NCBI GenBank assembly: GCA_037447655.1
Contig: JBBHKE010002080.1
Coordinates: forward strand, 64,001-86,036
DNA length: 22,036 bases
From: Zygnema cylindricum
Lineage: Eukaryota > Streptophyta > Zygnematophyceae > Zygnematales > Zygnemataceae
Direction of reading: 5' to 3'
Below are positions 1-9,043 of this stretch, piece by piece (position 1 is the first letter of the stretch; every line of letters starts with the position of its first letter). The position numbers and the translations under genes were made by a program. A model generated the notes under the pieces. That model searched no databases, was not told the origin of the DNA, and was given only the letters and a program-made list of their open reading frames with translations.

Positions 1-104
1 TTCTTCGCGTCACTCAATTTGTACTTTACGTCACTTTAAATTCATTTTGCTTCTACCCCAAACCTGAAAATCCATTCGTACCACCACATTACTTTCAGTA
101 TTTA
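1..104. other. Unclassified flank left of copia remnant
   Basis: AT-rich sequence with no coding signal. Homology to the copia polyprotein on its right stops somewhere around 105-150. At that edge lies a stretch of alternating purines and pyrimidines (about 105-137) with repeated ACGTACG and GCGCACGC motifs. I see no terminal repeat or target-site duplication. Confidence 0.4.
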
Positions 105-581
105 CGTACGCTCGCAAACATGCGCACGCACGTACGAAACTGAATCTTCAAAAACAACATGCCCAAGCCTCTTATGCCACATCATAATATCATGAACACC
201 ATGATAATAAAGTTTCTTCGTTTCATTACTTAAAATCAGCCTAAATATCCCATGGCTACCTTTCTCAGCAATGAAATAAACATCATCCTCAAAACTAGCA
301 GGAAAGACTCCTTCCCTAGTGCTAGTAAAAAAACCCTTATCATCTAATACAGATGTAGAGATGAGGTTTTTGTTCATCTCCGGAATAAACAATACCTCGG
401 AGAATGTTACTATGAATGTCTTTCCTTCTACTAACACTTTCAGATCTACCGGTCCTACAAGAGTAGTGGTGACTATCCTCCCATCCCTGTACTCTATCTC
501 TACGGTGGGAATCTTTCTTATCTTAGTGAACAGGTGCCTATCGTTACACAAGTGCATGGAGGCACCTGAATCTATAATCTA
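105..581 (-). pseudogene. pol: Ty1/copia protease and gag-pre-integrase remnant
   Basis: Part of a Ty1/copia polyprotein read leftwards. Just after a TAG stop (579-581) the frame reads I-I-D-S-G-A-S (558-578), the retropepsin active site; the catalytic Asp codon is 570-572. The stop sits where most copia proteases carry Trp before I-D-S-G-A, so a TGG to TAG change is likely. Downstream come LFIPEMNKNLISTS-type protease strands and then MWHKRLGH (about 161-184), the HxxLGH signature of the gag_pre-integrase domain. Homology ends about 10 residues later. Integrase, reverse transcriptase and RNase H are absent, so the remnant is 3'-truncated. It follows the gag segment in the same frame. Confidence 0.85.
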
Positions 582-1331
582 GCCTGCTTCACCTTTCAAT
601 CCACTGTAAGCACATTTCTGCCTTAGTGAAATTTCGACCTCGTTTTTCGCCTCCAACTCCTCATCCAAAAGGAGCTCATTGTCCTCGTCCTCAGATTTCG
701 CCTCATGTACCTGTGTCACAAGGGCCTTTTTCTTTCCTCTCGAGGTACCACCGGTTTGCCCCTCCTTTAACTGAAGCTCGGTTAGCTTAGTGCACTCTAC
801 CATATATTCCCCCGGTTTCTTGCAAAAATGACATAAACCTTTGGGAGCCCTTGGCCCGAACTCGTCGGCCTGATTTTTCTGCTCCCTTCCCCCATAGTTT
901 CCTACCGGTTTCCGGGAATTCTTGTTCCTCCAATCGGTCGAAGTTGTTAAGGCTTGGCCACTCTTTCCTCCCATTCGGATCTCAATCGCATTCTCCCGAA
1001 CGAGAATCATCCTTACCACTGAGTTCCATATCCACCTTGAGTCTGGCAAGTCCTGCACACGGTTGACTATATTCTCGAACTCATCGGGTAACTTCATCAG
1101 TAAACAGTTAACCTTTTCTTTTTCACTAAAATCTTTTCCCGCACTCTCTAGCTCCATGAAGAGTGTAGCAAGCTCATTGAAAAAATCCAACATCTTCCCC
1201 CCTTTGTATACATATTCCTTAACTTTTTGATGAGCCAACTATTGTTGCTGAATCGTACCACTTCGGTAAATCTCTAGGAGAGCCATCCACAGATCGGATG
1301 CCCTTTCTACTGCAAATGAGGACATGCAAGT
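582..1331 (-). pseudogene. gag: Ty1/copia gag core with degenerate zinc knuckle
   Basis: Central and C-terminal part of a copia gag (UBN2-like capsid region). From about 1325 the frame reads SFAVERASDLWMALLEIYRS, then a TAG at 1239-1241, then a capsid-like stretch (LDFFNELATLFMELESAG, MKLPDEFENIV) typical of plant copia gags. A basic linker leads to a CCHC-type knuckle at 792-833, C-H-F-C-K-K-P-G-E-Y-M-V-E-C. The His of CX2CX4HX4C is Glu here, so zinc and RNA binding is probably lost. An acidic tail precedes the protease in the same frame. It is separated from the gag N-terminus by a frameshift near 1315-1335. Two in-frame TAG codons and one frameshift make it a pseudogene. Confidence 0.82.
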
Positions 1332-1729
1332 CTTTGAGTAAGATGGCGTAGGATGAAGTGCTTTGCCGCCATATTGTTGAAGTCCCAGGTTTCAGTATCA
1401 TTCTCCTCGTTCCTCGGAATAGGTGACATTAATGTTGAACCAGTTGCTATTGGTGTGGTCGTCTCCTTCTCCGCTCCTTTGTCCACCACCTCTCCTTCTT
1501 TTGTCTTCTGCGTTGAAGATGGACCTGCTTTCTTTGTGAATATGCTTCCTCCAAACCCTGGAGGGATTCCAAGACTTGATGGACGCCCCAATCGTCCACT
1601 CACTATCCCCAAAAACCTTTTTTCGCATAGAGCTCCTATCATCATACTTTCCCAGTATATGAAGCCAGTTCCATTAAATATTGGTACCCTAGAGGGTGGG
1701 CCCAAAATTTGAAACTCTGAGACCTCCAT
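1310..1729 (-). pseudogene. gag: Ty1/copia gag N-terminal segment
   Basis: Start of the copia polyprotein. The ATG at 1727-1729 gives MEVSEFQ, followed by FNGTGFIYWESMM, which matches the F-N-G-x-N/G-F/Y-x-x-W opening of plant copia gags. A low-complexity K/E/T/S-rich linker (about residues 65-115) is followed by a short AAKHFILRHLT stretch, after which the frame is lost; the continuation lies in another frame from about 1331 (gag core). The start is supported by two other copies of the upstream block, which also end in ATGGAG: near 7085 (MEKFH) and near 10640 (MEPIEFQ). Confidence 0.8.
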
Positions 1730-2018
1730 AAGTCCTCAGAGTAGACAGCTTCCAAGAAGCCTCTAGGATAACCCTGACCCCTTTGTGTTTCAGCAAGAAT
1801 TAGTGCCACCTTGGCAAACAAAAACTTTGACCACCTTCACCTTTGTGAAAAGAAGACTCCCCTGAATGGATAACAAAAAGAATCTGTGAATTTGCTCCTC
1901 TGAGCAGTAAGTTATGGAGGGTCAAAGTTGACCTTTTGTACTGAAGCTCTTTGGGAGAGAGGGTCCTATCTACTATTTTTTCTAAGTCCTATTTCTCTCA
2001 CAAACTCTATCTACTGAT

Positions 2019-2093
2019 GTACGGAGCCAATCTGAATGCAGTTCTGTACACAAAAGTACAGCTGCCGGTGTACTTTCTGTACGGACACTGTAC
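2019..2093. promoter_or_regulatory. GTAC cluster, block A
   Basis: Six GTAC tetramers at 2019, 2046, 2056, 2070, 2079 and 2090. GTAC is the core bound by plant SBP/SPL proteins and the core of copper-response elements. The arrangement recurs in blocks B and C, which supports a promoter role; binding itself is inferred. Confidence 0.45.
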
Positions 2094-2112
2094 GATATGC
2101 CCTAAATTTCGA

Positions 2113-2182
2113 CACGTGGTATATCCATATTTGCTCCCTTAATCCTTGGAGATGCCGCGATCCAATGTTATTCTGCCACGTG
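2113..2182. promoter_or_regulatory. Two G-boxes (CACGTG), block A
   Basis: CACGTG occurs at 2113-2118 and 2177-2182, upstream of the GTAC cluster in gag orientation. Block B has CACGTG at 6482-6487 and block C at 10045-10050. G-boxes bind plant bHLH and bZIP factors; function here is inferred. Confidence 0.4.
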
Positions 2183-2464
2183 TCATCCGATGTGGCGATG
2201 ACCAAAAACCGCCGAAATCCTCTTTCGCGATCTCGGCATTCATTGCGGCCGTCCGATTAAATGCACATTCAATCGTAGCCGTAATAAATACCTGCGCGGT
2301 ATTCGTTTCGCTATTGAAACAAATGCGCGGTTCATGTTTCTTGTACGCATATTGATTCGTACTTTAACATTCCTGGATCTATGTATCTCGTAAAAAGTTT
2401 CAGTTAAATGAATTATCCTACGTGGTATGTTTAATTAAATATCAAACCATATAGTATGTATCAT

Positions 2465-2546
2465 TAGGTCTAGACTTAACGGATAAGTTATCGGCTACCG
2501 GCTGCTCACCGTCCGGCAGGTACCAGGATCAAATCCTGGATGCAGC
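2465..2546 (+). repeat. tRNA-like module in block A, antisense to gag
   Basis: A D-arm-like part (ACTT-AACGGAT-AAGT, about 2473-2487) is followed by a perfect T-arm-like part: stem CCAGG/CCTGG around the loop ATCAAAT (about 2524-2540). The latter resembles a B box, G-G-A-T-C-A-A-A-T-C. Acceptor arms do not pair, so this is not a functional tRNA. Related modules lie at the same place in blocks B and C, with conserved downstream sequence including GCCATGGCTCTA. A tRNA-derived SINE fossilised in the ancestral LTR is the likeliest origin. Confidence 0.45.
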
Positions 2547-2794
2547 ATATATCCTTTTAGTAAATAAACCTCTAATGGTAAATAAACTAATATATTTCCC
2601 GTAAACCTCTGGAGAGCCTAGGTAGCCATGGCTCTAGCTTCCTCTCCACTTTTTTAGTCACGACAATTTTGAGAGTGGGAGAGAGAAGTTAGAGATAGAC
2701 TGCCTCGGTATCTTTCTATATTTCTATTTAGACCTAGAAAATACTTAAAAACGGACAATTAATTTCTACGACGTCAAAAGAAAGAATGAAAAAA

Positions 2795-3475
2795 TCGGCG
2801 TGGCTTGCAGCCCTGCACCAGCCCCTGGCCCAGAACAGGAACGCAGTCGAGCACGCGATTGAGCAGAAGTAAGCGCGTTTAAAAGGTTATGGAATTCAGC
2901 GGCTGTCTATTTCTCAGTAATACGTTGTTGGAGATGAATGTTGTTGTCGGAAATAAAAGTTTGAAAGGGTGGAACCTGGTTTGTTGCATCATGTGGGAGG
3001 CGCGCACGCGCGGAGAGAAGAGTCTCATGAAAAGGAAAAAGGTTTTCCTCCACCTTAGGGACGACTTGGGCCAGAATTGGAACGTCATCGACGATAAACC
3101 GAGAGGTGATGGTAGGTGCCACCAAAGACCAACTACCCAAATATGCCGCCGGAGCAACCCTAGCCACAGGAATCAAACCTAAACCGCCATTTGAAATAGG
3201 GAGACTTGCTTGTTGGCGCGCAAACGAACCCTCCGGCCGATCAAAAATCCCATGCCCAACAAGGTGGTGGAGTACGCTAAAGAGTTTGTCGTCAAAGTCC
3301 TTAAGAGAAGCCAAAAACGGAGTCGTTGGTGGGACAGTCCGGGCAAGATAAAGAGGACGTTGAGCAAAACAACGGGTGAGGATTGCAAAAGCCACTTGGG
3401 AGTCGGAGAGCTTAGGAAGGTCATCAGAGTGCGAGAGGTCCTCCAACAAAGCATCTGTAACAACCTGATTCACAA
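2795..3475 (-). pseudogene. LINE-1 polyprotein, C-terminal (post-RT) segment
   Basis: Continuation of the RT protein in a shifted frame, beginning FVNQVVTDALLEDL just after the RT frame hits TGA. A one-base loss near 3485-3500 explains the shift. The segment has a thumb/connection-like region (LSDSQVAFAILTRCFAQRPLYLART, split here only for reference) with conserved GGLGLIP and AYLGSW. A TAG at 2907-2909 interrupts it, but the same frame continues through FHNLLNALTSAQSRARL and GPGAGAGLQATP down to about 2795, where similarity to this protein type ends. The cysteine/histidine and nuclease part expected further on is missing. Confidence 0.65.
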
Positions 3476-4836
3476 AGGATGGGGTTCAATAGGGGATCCT
3501 AAAGCTTTAATTCCCTCTGTTGAAGACGCAATTCGAAAACCCATAGGGACGGGGTAGTCGAAAGGTAAGCCTTGGGGGCACCATGCTACACACTTAGATG
3601 GGTTAACCGATAAACCGATCTTAGAAAGTTGCTCTGCAAAATGGGCGAAGGCAGACAAAACTTGATCTCGGGGCCCGACAATATGCGTATCATCCGCAAT
3701 CGAAGGGAATAAACAACCAGGAAAAGCCGAAGCAGAGTCTCGTAGTGCTTGAAGGTGACCCAATGCAAAAAGGGGTGCCCCCAGAGGATCACCCTGGCGA
3801 GTGCCAGTCGCAGATTCTATCGTGGCAGCATCACCAAACGGACCACCAAGAGGAAAAATGAGAGGGCTTGGACGAGAATAAAAGGCACGCACAAAAGGAA
3901 AAATCTGGTTGATCGGCGATGGAGCATGCCTTAACTCGCGAAAGATAGCATTTCGGCTAATTGTGTTAAATGCGTTGGCAACATCCACCTGAAGGACCAC
4001 CCAATCCGGATGGAGGTCTAGAAGAGCCCGAAGGCCATGAACAACTGCCTCACAACCCCGCTTAGTAGCAACTCCAAACTGGTGCAGTGTAAAGTGGTCA
4101 TGGAAAGCCCCTTGAAGTTGGATACACATTGCACGAGCCACTAATAGATACGAAACTTCTCCTATAGCAATAAGACGAATGCTGCCGGCTGGTTTGCAAA
4201 CAACAACAAGACGCGCCGCAAAGAGAAGAGGTATAACATGGTGAGGGACGTTTCCTCGAGCCACCACAGAAGCCACTTTAAAAAGAAGGTCAAAACCTTT
4301 AGAGGGGGTCGCAGGAGGAGATACATCTCGCAGAAGTTCATAAACCATGCCAGATGGGCCTCCCGCCGAAAGATGAGGAGACCAAATCAAATATTTTGTA
4401 AATGTTTCTTGCTCTAAATCGAAAGAATCAAGTGGATCACGCACCTTGATGAAAAGAAGGTGCTCGTCACGCACAAGAGGATGGAGCAAACGCAAAGCTA
4501 CAACTGATGCCTATGAAGACGGAGACGGGGTGAAAGGTCCAAGCGCACGAGCAGCTCGACCAAGATGGACTCCCGATGTAATCTCGGGGTGGAGCGTGGA
4601 AGTGGGGCATGACGTTTGAGAGGGGACATGGAAAGACTAATGACACGATCCGTGTGTTCTTGTTGCAATGACTCCCAATCCCCCCTCAGAAATCGTTGGC
4701 GACGAGCCTTAGTCTCACGAGCCCCACTCGCACAACCCCTTGTTGGCAAAACCGAAACCCAAAGAGGAAATAAGAGGAGTAAGTGCCATGCGGCGTTGTT
4801 GGCGATGTCCTCAACCAATAATGCTAAAGGAAATCA
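3470..4836 (-). pseudogene. LINE-1 reverse transcriptase segment
   Basis: RNA-dependent DNA polymerase of the non-LTR type. In the 341-residue frame starting at 4495, motif A is VLQVDVANAF (Asp at residue 171), motif B is TGTRQGDPLGAP (about 230-241), motif C is SIADDTHIVG (Asp pair 268-269) and motif D is GLSVNPSKC. Upstream are conserved PSGMVYELLRDV and the RT0-like RLIAIGEV. Catalytic aspartates are present, but expression is blocked: TGA at 4834-4836 (CGA, Arg, in the sister copy), a one-base loss near 4570, an 18-base in-frame gap near 4552 relative to LINE-2, TAG at 4511-4513, and a frameshift to TGA at 3470-3472. The segment just left of 4836 (EDIANNAAWHLLLLFPLW) is shared with LINE-2. 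Confidence 0.85.
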
Positions 4837-5509
4837 AAGAGCTGCTTGGATGGAATCACGAAGATTGCTCGGGATACGAGTGTACAATCGAGGGCGTGGG
4901 TAGTCTAAGTGATAACACCCCAGAACGTTGAGACGGCGAACATATTGCCAATCAGTAAGAGATGGTTGTTGGGGAACAGTTGGTGGAGCAAGCTGGCCCT
5001 TGCTGGGGGGTGGGATACCCTTAGGAGGAAAAAGACAAGACTTCAAATGCCTCGACAAACCGCCAACCGCCACATATAGCTTTCCACATTGAGGATAGGG
5101 TACCCTAGTTGGACTAATACTTAATGATGGGGGCAAAGAGGGTGGTTGGGAAAGAGGGATAGAATGCAAAGGTGGAGAATGCGCTTGAAAAAGGGGTGGA
5201 CGGTAGGGGGCAACAATGAGAGGGGGAGGCTCTTTGCTTAAAGGTAGTGATGAAATAGGGTTTGTTGAAGGTATTAGCGGTGTGCTCCTAAGGGGATGTT
5301 CAACCCCACATGAGTTTGTGCAAGGGTTGGGAATGGTGGAAGGAACCGTGTGTGGGGATAATTCTACAGAAGGGAGGGGGGAGAGTAGTGCTCTAAGAGG
5401 TGGGAAGCAAAGGGTTAAGGTTCATATCTGAGGTAATCAAACGTGGTCGAGCGTGATCCGAAGAAGATGGCGACAGGGAGCGTGATGCCCGTCGTTTATG
5501 AAGGGCCAT
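4837..5509 (-). pseudogene. LINE-1 N-terminal basic, Pro-rich and zinc-finger segment
   Basis: Likely start of the LINE protein. The ATG at 5507-5509 opens with HKRRASRS, a basic nuclear-localisation-like run, then SDMNLNPLLPTS; LINE-2 has the equivalent start at 8860 with mostly conservative differences. A frameshift in a C-rich tract (G-run at 5376-5381 on the plus strand) leads into a proline/serine-rich stretch, then the finger. The first Cys of the C-x2-C-x12-H-x3-C finger is Tyr here (VPYPQCGKLYV, then H and C follow), so this finger is probably dead. A conserved DWQ...RPRLYTRIPSNLRDS block follows, ending at TGA 4834-4836. The finger probably bound nucleic acid. Confidence 0.65.
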
Positions 5510-5691
5510 AAGAGTGAGAGGCGGTGGATGGCGAGCGCTGGTGGTGCTATGCGCTTAGGAGTAGTGTAGAATTTTCTCGGACAACTCCCGTCGGTAGATC
5601 CAAGGATGTAAAAGAAAAGTGAAAAAAAGTTCCCTTGGGCAACAAAGGAAAAGGAATCGGAAAAAGTTGCGGCTCATTGCTTGAGAGTAAG

Positions 5692-5910
5692 TTTTGAAGA
5701 GTACCAGCTCGCCAAATTTTGCGCCGGTTACATGAAGAGAAGTTCAAGAAACCACAGCAGAAAGCCACAAAAAGATGGTCACAGAAAAAAAAGAGGAGGA
5801 AAACGGCCGAAATGGACAACTCTATCTAGTAAAAAAAAACAAAAGAGCGGATGGAGCTGATTTGCCCACCAACAGAAAGGTGTTGTAAAATAGGTTCTAT
5901 AGAGTATCCT
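5692..5910 (-). repeat. LINE-1 5' UTR monomers (units a and b)
   Basis: Unit a (about 5692-5768) carries CTCGCCAAATTTTGCG and a downstream AGAAGTTCAAGAAACC. Unit b (about 5769-5910) carries AAAACGGCCGAAATGG and GTTGTAAAATAGG. Related units occur at 9044-9118 (a), 9170-9278 (b), 9268-9348 (a), 10700-10845 (b) and 10838-10918 (a). Transcription of the LINE runs leftwards, so these are upstream of its ATG and may act as tandem promoter monomers, as in some animal L1 families; that role is inferred. Confidence 0.55.
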
Positions 5911-6112
5911 ATTGAAATTTAAGTATTTTCTAGATTTAGAGGTTGTAAAATAAAAGGCAAAGAGGAGACACTGACAGCTTGCCTCTAACTCTTCACTCAA
6001 GTCCCCACACTTGTCGCAGTCACTGAAGACTTGAAGAGGAGTTAGATCCATGGCTTCCTAAGTTGTCCTAAGAGGACAAGAAGGCAAATCTTGATAGAGT
6101 TACCTAAAAGGA

Positions 6113-6187
6113 TTGACGGAACCAAGATTTGATCCGGGTACATGCCGACCGTCAAATTACCCGTTAGCTTTAACCTATAAGTCTAGG
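6113..6187 (-). repeat. tRNA-like module in block B
   Basis: Read leftwards it has a D-arm-like ACTTATAGGTTAAAGC (near 6170-6187) and a T-arm-like CCGGATCAAATCTTGG (near 6122-6137), close to Pol III A- and B-box patterns. It lies at the same place and orientation as the modules in blocks A and C. Too degenerate for a tRNA gene; probably a SINE-type relic inside the LTR. Confidence 0.4.
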
Positions 6188-6570
6188 ATTAGTGGTAGGA
6201 TATAATAGGTTTGACAAATATTTAATTTGTTACACGTAGACTAGTTCATTTAACGGGAAATAGATACGTAATGCATAGATATAGTTTTGAATAATACAAT
6301 GTACGGTTTAATGTATTATATGAAACGGATACCGAGCATTTGTTTCGAACGCGAAACAAATACTGCGCGCATATTTTCAATGGCTATAATTGTATCCGGT
6401 TTTGATCAGACGGCCATAATAGGCGCTGCGATCACAGAATATGTACTTTTGGCGTTTTATTGTCATCGCCACGTCATGTGACACGTGGGGCGAAAAGGTT
6501 GGATTGCGATAACTCCAAAGATTACGTTAACAAATCCGGATATGACATGTGTTGACATTTTGGCCATGTC

Positions 6571-6645
6571 GTACGATGGTTGTACAAAAAGTACACCGGC
6601 ACATGTATTTTTTTGTACGACAGAGTAATTTGATTGGTGTCGTAC
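6571..6645. promoter_or_regulatory. GTAC cluster, block B
   Basis: GTAC at 6571, 6582, 6591, 6615 and 6642, aligned with the block A cluster, plus one at 6723. The shared order (TCGTACRATG, then TGTACAAAAAGTACACCGGC-like sequence, then TTGTACG, then CGTACGTCAG) across copies points to a functional promoter module in the parent element. Confidence 0.45.
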
Positions 6646-6730
6646 GTCAGTAGATAGAGTTTTAGAGAGAGATAGGACTTAGAAAATTTAGTAGGTAGCA
6701 GCCTCTCTTTGAGAGAGCTCTTGTACAAAA

Positions 6731-6829
6731 GGTCATCTTTGACCATTCATAACTATCAATTTACTTGACCATTTTCAGTGATTCTTTTTGTTGCGGACTC
6801 AGCGGAGTCTAGGCTACACAAGGATGTAG
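6731..6829 (+). other. Leader stem-loop series, block B
   Basis: Three small inverted repeats occur in a row: GGTCA/TGACC (6731-6744), GACTC/GAGTC with loop AGCG (6796-6809) and CTACA/TGTAG (6814-6829). Block C has all three, with 6-bp stems for the last two. They could form leader RNA hairpins for packaging or dimerisation; that role is inferred. Confidence 0.4.
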
Positions 6830-7105
6830 TCGTTGATAGTTTTTGCCTTTGTGGTTGGCTGCATTTATAAGGGAAAGTCAAAGTGGGTGAATGTGTCCAA
6901 AACTCATATTCTAACTTTGCATTCAGTGGTGGAACTGAGCACAGAGAAAGTGTGAGTCTTATTTCACAGGAGTGAAGCTTTAATGGAGTTTTGATTGTCA
7001 AGGGGTCAATCATTTGGGTTTATATAAACTTGGAGTCGGCACTATCTAGATTCACTTCTTTTGGATCTACGATTTCTGTAGGCAATGGAGAAGTTTCATT
7101 GTATT

Positions 7106-7393
7106 CCAGTATCTCTGTAAGATTCTGTGAACAGTCTAAGTGGCTAGTTTGTGAAGCTGTCAGCTACATTTGGGAAACTCTGGAGCTTATATCTTCAAGA
7201 TGCCTTGGTGGATTTGGCTGTAACTTTGGGAGTTTACAGTGTATATGATATACTGCATATTGTTGCAGTTTGAGATCATTTTGTTTATTGTGGAGTAATC
7301 TGTGACGTCTGAAACACAGCTGTTTAAGGGGTAGTCTGTGGGGCTTCCGAGTGTAGTCCATGGCTGAAATAGGCTATGGACAACAAGAACCCC
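7106..7393. other. Unclassified segment between block B and LINE-2
   Basis: About 290 bp with no match to the other blocks or LINE copies and no convincing domain in any frame. It begins where block B similarity ends, about 20 bp after ATGGAG. It ends at a C-run (about 7390-7395) that joins it to the truncated LINE-2 reverse transcriptase. It may be a body fragment of the element that block B once belonged to. Confidence 0.35.
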
Positions 7394-8177
7394 CCTTGGT
7401 AGCAACTCCAAACTGGTGCGGTGTAAAGTGGTCATGGAAAGCCCCTTGAAGTTGGATACACATTGCACGAGCCACTAATCGATACCGAACTTCTCCAATA
7501 GCAATAGGGCAAATGCCGCCGGCCGGTTTGGAAACAGCAACAAGACGTGTGGCAGAGAGAAGAGGTATAACATGGTGAGGGACGTTCCCCCGAGCCACCC
7601 TAAAATCCACTTTAAAAAGGATGTCAAAACCTTGAGAGGGGGTTTCAAGAGGAAATACGTCTCGCAAGAGTTCATAAACCATGCCAGATGGGTCTCCCGC
7701 TAAAAGATGAGGAGACCGAATCAAAGATTTTGTAAATGCTTCTCGCTCTAAGTCGAAAGACTCGAGTGGATCATACACCTCGATGAAAGAAAGGAGCTCA
7801 TCACGGGCAGGAGGATGGAGCAAACGCAGAGCTTCAACTATTGCCTCTGAAGACGGAGATGGGGTGAAAGGTCAAAGCGCACGAGTTGCTCGAGAAAACT
7901 CTCCAGAACGACCAAGATGGACCGCCCGATGTAATCTCGCGGTGGACGTTGGAAGTGGGGCATGGCGTTTGGGAGGGGACATAGAAAGACTGATGACCCG
8001 ATCCGTGTGCTCCTGTTGCAATGACTCCCAATCCCCCCTCAAAAATCGTTGGCAACGAGCCTTCGTCTCACGAGCCCCGCTCGCACCTCCTCTTGTTGGC
8101 AAAACCAAAACCCAAAGAGGAAATAAGAGGAGTAAGTGCCATGCCGCGTCGTTGGCGATGTCCTCAGCCAATAAAGC
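7394..8177 (-). pseudogene. LINE-2 pre-RT and N-terminal RT fragment
   Basis: Frame equivalent to 4058-4833 of LINE-1: EDIANDAAWHLLLLFPLW, a basic ARETKARCQRFLRGDWES block, GEFSRATRAL (characteristic of the region before the RT in such proteins), then after TGA (7872-7874) FTPSPSSEAIVEALRLLHP, PSGMVYELLRDV, RGNVPHHVIPLL, KPAGG and PIAIGEV. The reading frame ends at GVATK, just before motif A. With no catalytic aspartates it cannot be active. Confidence 0.75.
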
Positions 8178-8860
8178 TCAAGGAAATCGAAGAGCCGCTT
8201 GGATAGAATCACGAAGATTGCTCGGGATACGAGTATACAATCGAGGGCGTGGGTAGCCCAAGTTATAACACCCCAGAACGTCGAGACGACGAGCAAATTG
8301 CCAATCAGTAGGAGATGGTTGTTGGCGATTGGTTGGTGGAGAAGGCTGGCCGTTGTCAGGTGGCGAGATACCTTTAGGAGCAAAAGGACATGACTTCAAA
8401 TGCCTCAAAAAACTGCCCCCCGCCACATATAACCTTCCACACTGAGGACAAGGCACCCTAGTTGGACCAATGCTTGATGGTGGAGGCAAAGTGGGTGGTT
8501 GAAAAAGAGGGATAGAATGTAAGGGTGGAGAATGTTCTTGAAAATGGAGTGGACGGTAGGGGACAACATTGATAGGGGGAGGCTCTTTGCCCAAAGGTGG
8601 TGATGAAATAGGGTTTGTATAAGGTTTTGGTGGCGTGCTCTTGACGGAATGTTCAACCCCACATGGGTTTGTGCAAGGGTTGGGATTGGTGGAGGGAACC
8701 GTGTGTGGGGGTAACTCTACAGTGGGGAGGGGAGAGTGGTGCGCTGGGAGGTGGGCAACAAAGGGTTAAGGTTCTCATCTGAGGAAATCAAACGTGGCCG
8801 AGCGTGCTCCGAAGAAGACGCCGACGGGGAGCGTGACGCCCGCCTCTTGTGAGCGGCCAT
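8178..8860 (-). pseudogene. LINE-2 N-terminal segment with intact CCHC finger
   Basis: Starts at ATG 8858-8860 with MAAHKRRASRSPSASSSEHA, matching the LINE-1 start. It runs to a TAG near 8720 unless the frame shifts in a C-rich tract (plus-strand 8720-8735). The other frame is open from there: Pro-rich, then PCPQCGRLYVAGGSFLRH and LKSC, giving C-x2-C-x12-H-x3-C with all four ligands present (residues 49, 52, 65 and 69 counted from the Met at 8594). The shared DWQ...RPRLYTRIPSNLRDS block follows, then TGA at 8178-8180. The finger resembles the N-terminal fingers of R2-type elements that bind target DNA; the match is by spacing only. Confidence 0.65.
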
Positions 8861-9043
8861 AAGAGTGAGAGCTAGTGGATTGCGAGCGCTTGTGCTGTTT
8901 TGCGCTTGGTGGTAGTGCAGAATATGCTTGGAAAGCTCCCCTCGATAGATCCGAGTAAGTAAAAGAAAAGGTAAAAAAAAAGGCCCTTGGGCAACAAAGG
9001 AAATAAAATCGGAAAAACTTGCAGGTGATTACTTAAGAGTAAA

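Larger units (their letters stand above)
1730..2756 (-). mobile_element. Block A: copia LTR/leader copy feeding the gag remnant
   Basis: About 1.03 kb homologous along its length to block B (5914-7105) and block C (9427-10660), in reverse orientation. Reading leftwards it contains TTTAAGTATTTTCTAG near 2740-2756, an antisense tRNA-like module, a GC-bearing upstream region, two CACGTG G-boxes, six GTAC motifs, a CTCT/AGAG stem, a GGTCAA/TTGACC hairpin (1920-1933) and a leader ending at the gag ATG. Position and content fit a long LTR plus 5' leader. I could not place the LTR 3' end: there is no TGGTATCAGAGC-type primer-binding site, so LTR is inferred and promoter/leader is the safer description. 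Confidence 0.65.
2790..5912 (-). mobile_element. LINE-1: broken non-LTR retroelement (finger plus RT)
   Basis: A leftward-reading non-LTR retroelement of about 3.1 kb. In order it has 5' UTR monomers (about 5692-5910), an N-terminal basic/proline-rich region with a CCHC finger, a conserved pre-RT region, the reverse transcriptase (motifs A to D) and a C-terminal region ending abruptly near 2795. No apurinic endonuclease domain precedes the RT. The finger-then-RT order without APE resembles R2/NeSL-type elements, which carry a C-terminal restriction-like endonuclease; that part would lie beyond the truncation. LINE-2 is a second copy. Block A abuts the truncated 3' side and block B the 5' side. 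Stops and frameshifts are listed under the gene segments. Confidence 0.75.
5914..7105 (+). mobile_element. Block B: copia-like LTR/leader copy without gag body
   Basis: Plus-strand copy of block A, starting TTGAAATTTAAGTATTTTCTAG next to the LINE-1 5' end. In order: conserved CCATGGCTTCC region (about 6049), antisense tRNA-like module (about 6115-6187), G-box 6482-6487, GTAC cluster 6571-6645, CTCTCT/AGAGAG stem near 6702-6718, GGTCA/TGACC hairpin 6731-6744, two further stem-loops 6795-6829, a TATA-like palindrome at 7018-7029 and GGCAATGGAG near 7080. The frame from that ATG reads MEKFHCIP and stops after 11 codons, so no gag follows. The LTR/leader boundary and a primer-binding site could not be located. 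Confidence 0.6.

Noticed and set aside
851-1230. Plus-strand open frames over the copia gag
   Set aside because: Shadows of the minus-strand gag; no independent coding evidence.
3106-3557. Plus-strand open frames over LINE-1
   Set aside because: Antisense shadows of the RT and post-RT coding sequence.
1730-7105. Canonical copia primer-binding site next to the LTR
   Set aside because: No TGGTATCAGAGC-like sequence in blocks A, B or C; TGGAGTCGGCAC near 7030 was considered but matches no tRNA 3' end I know.
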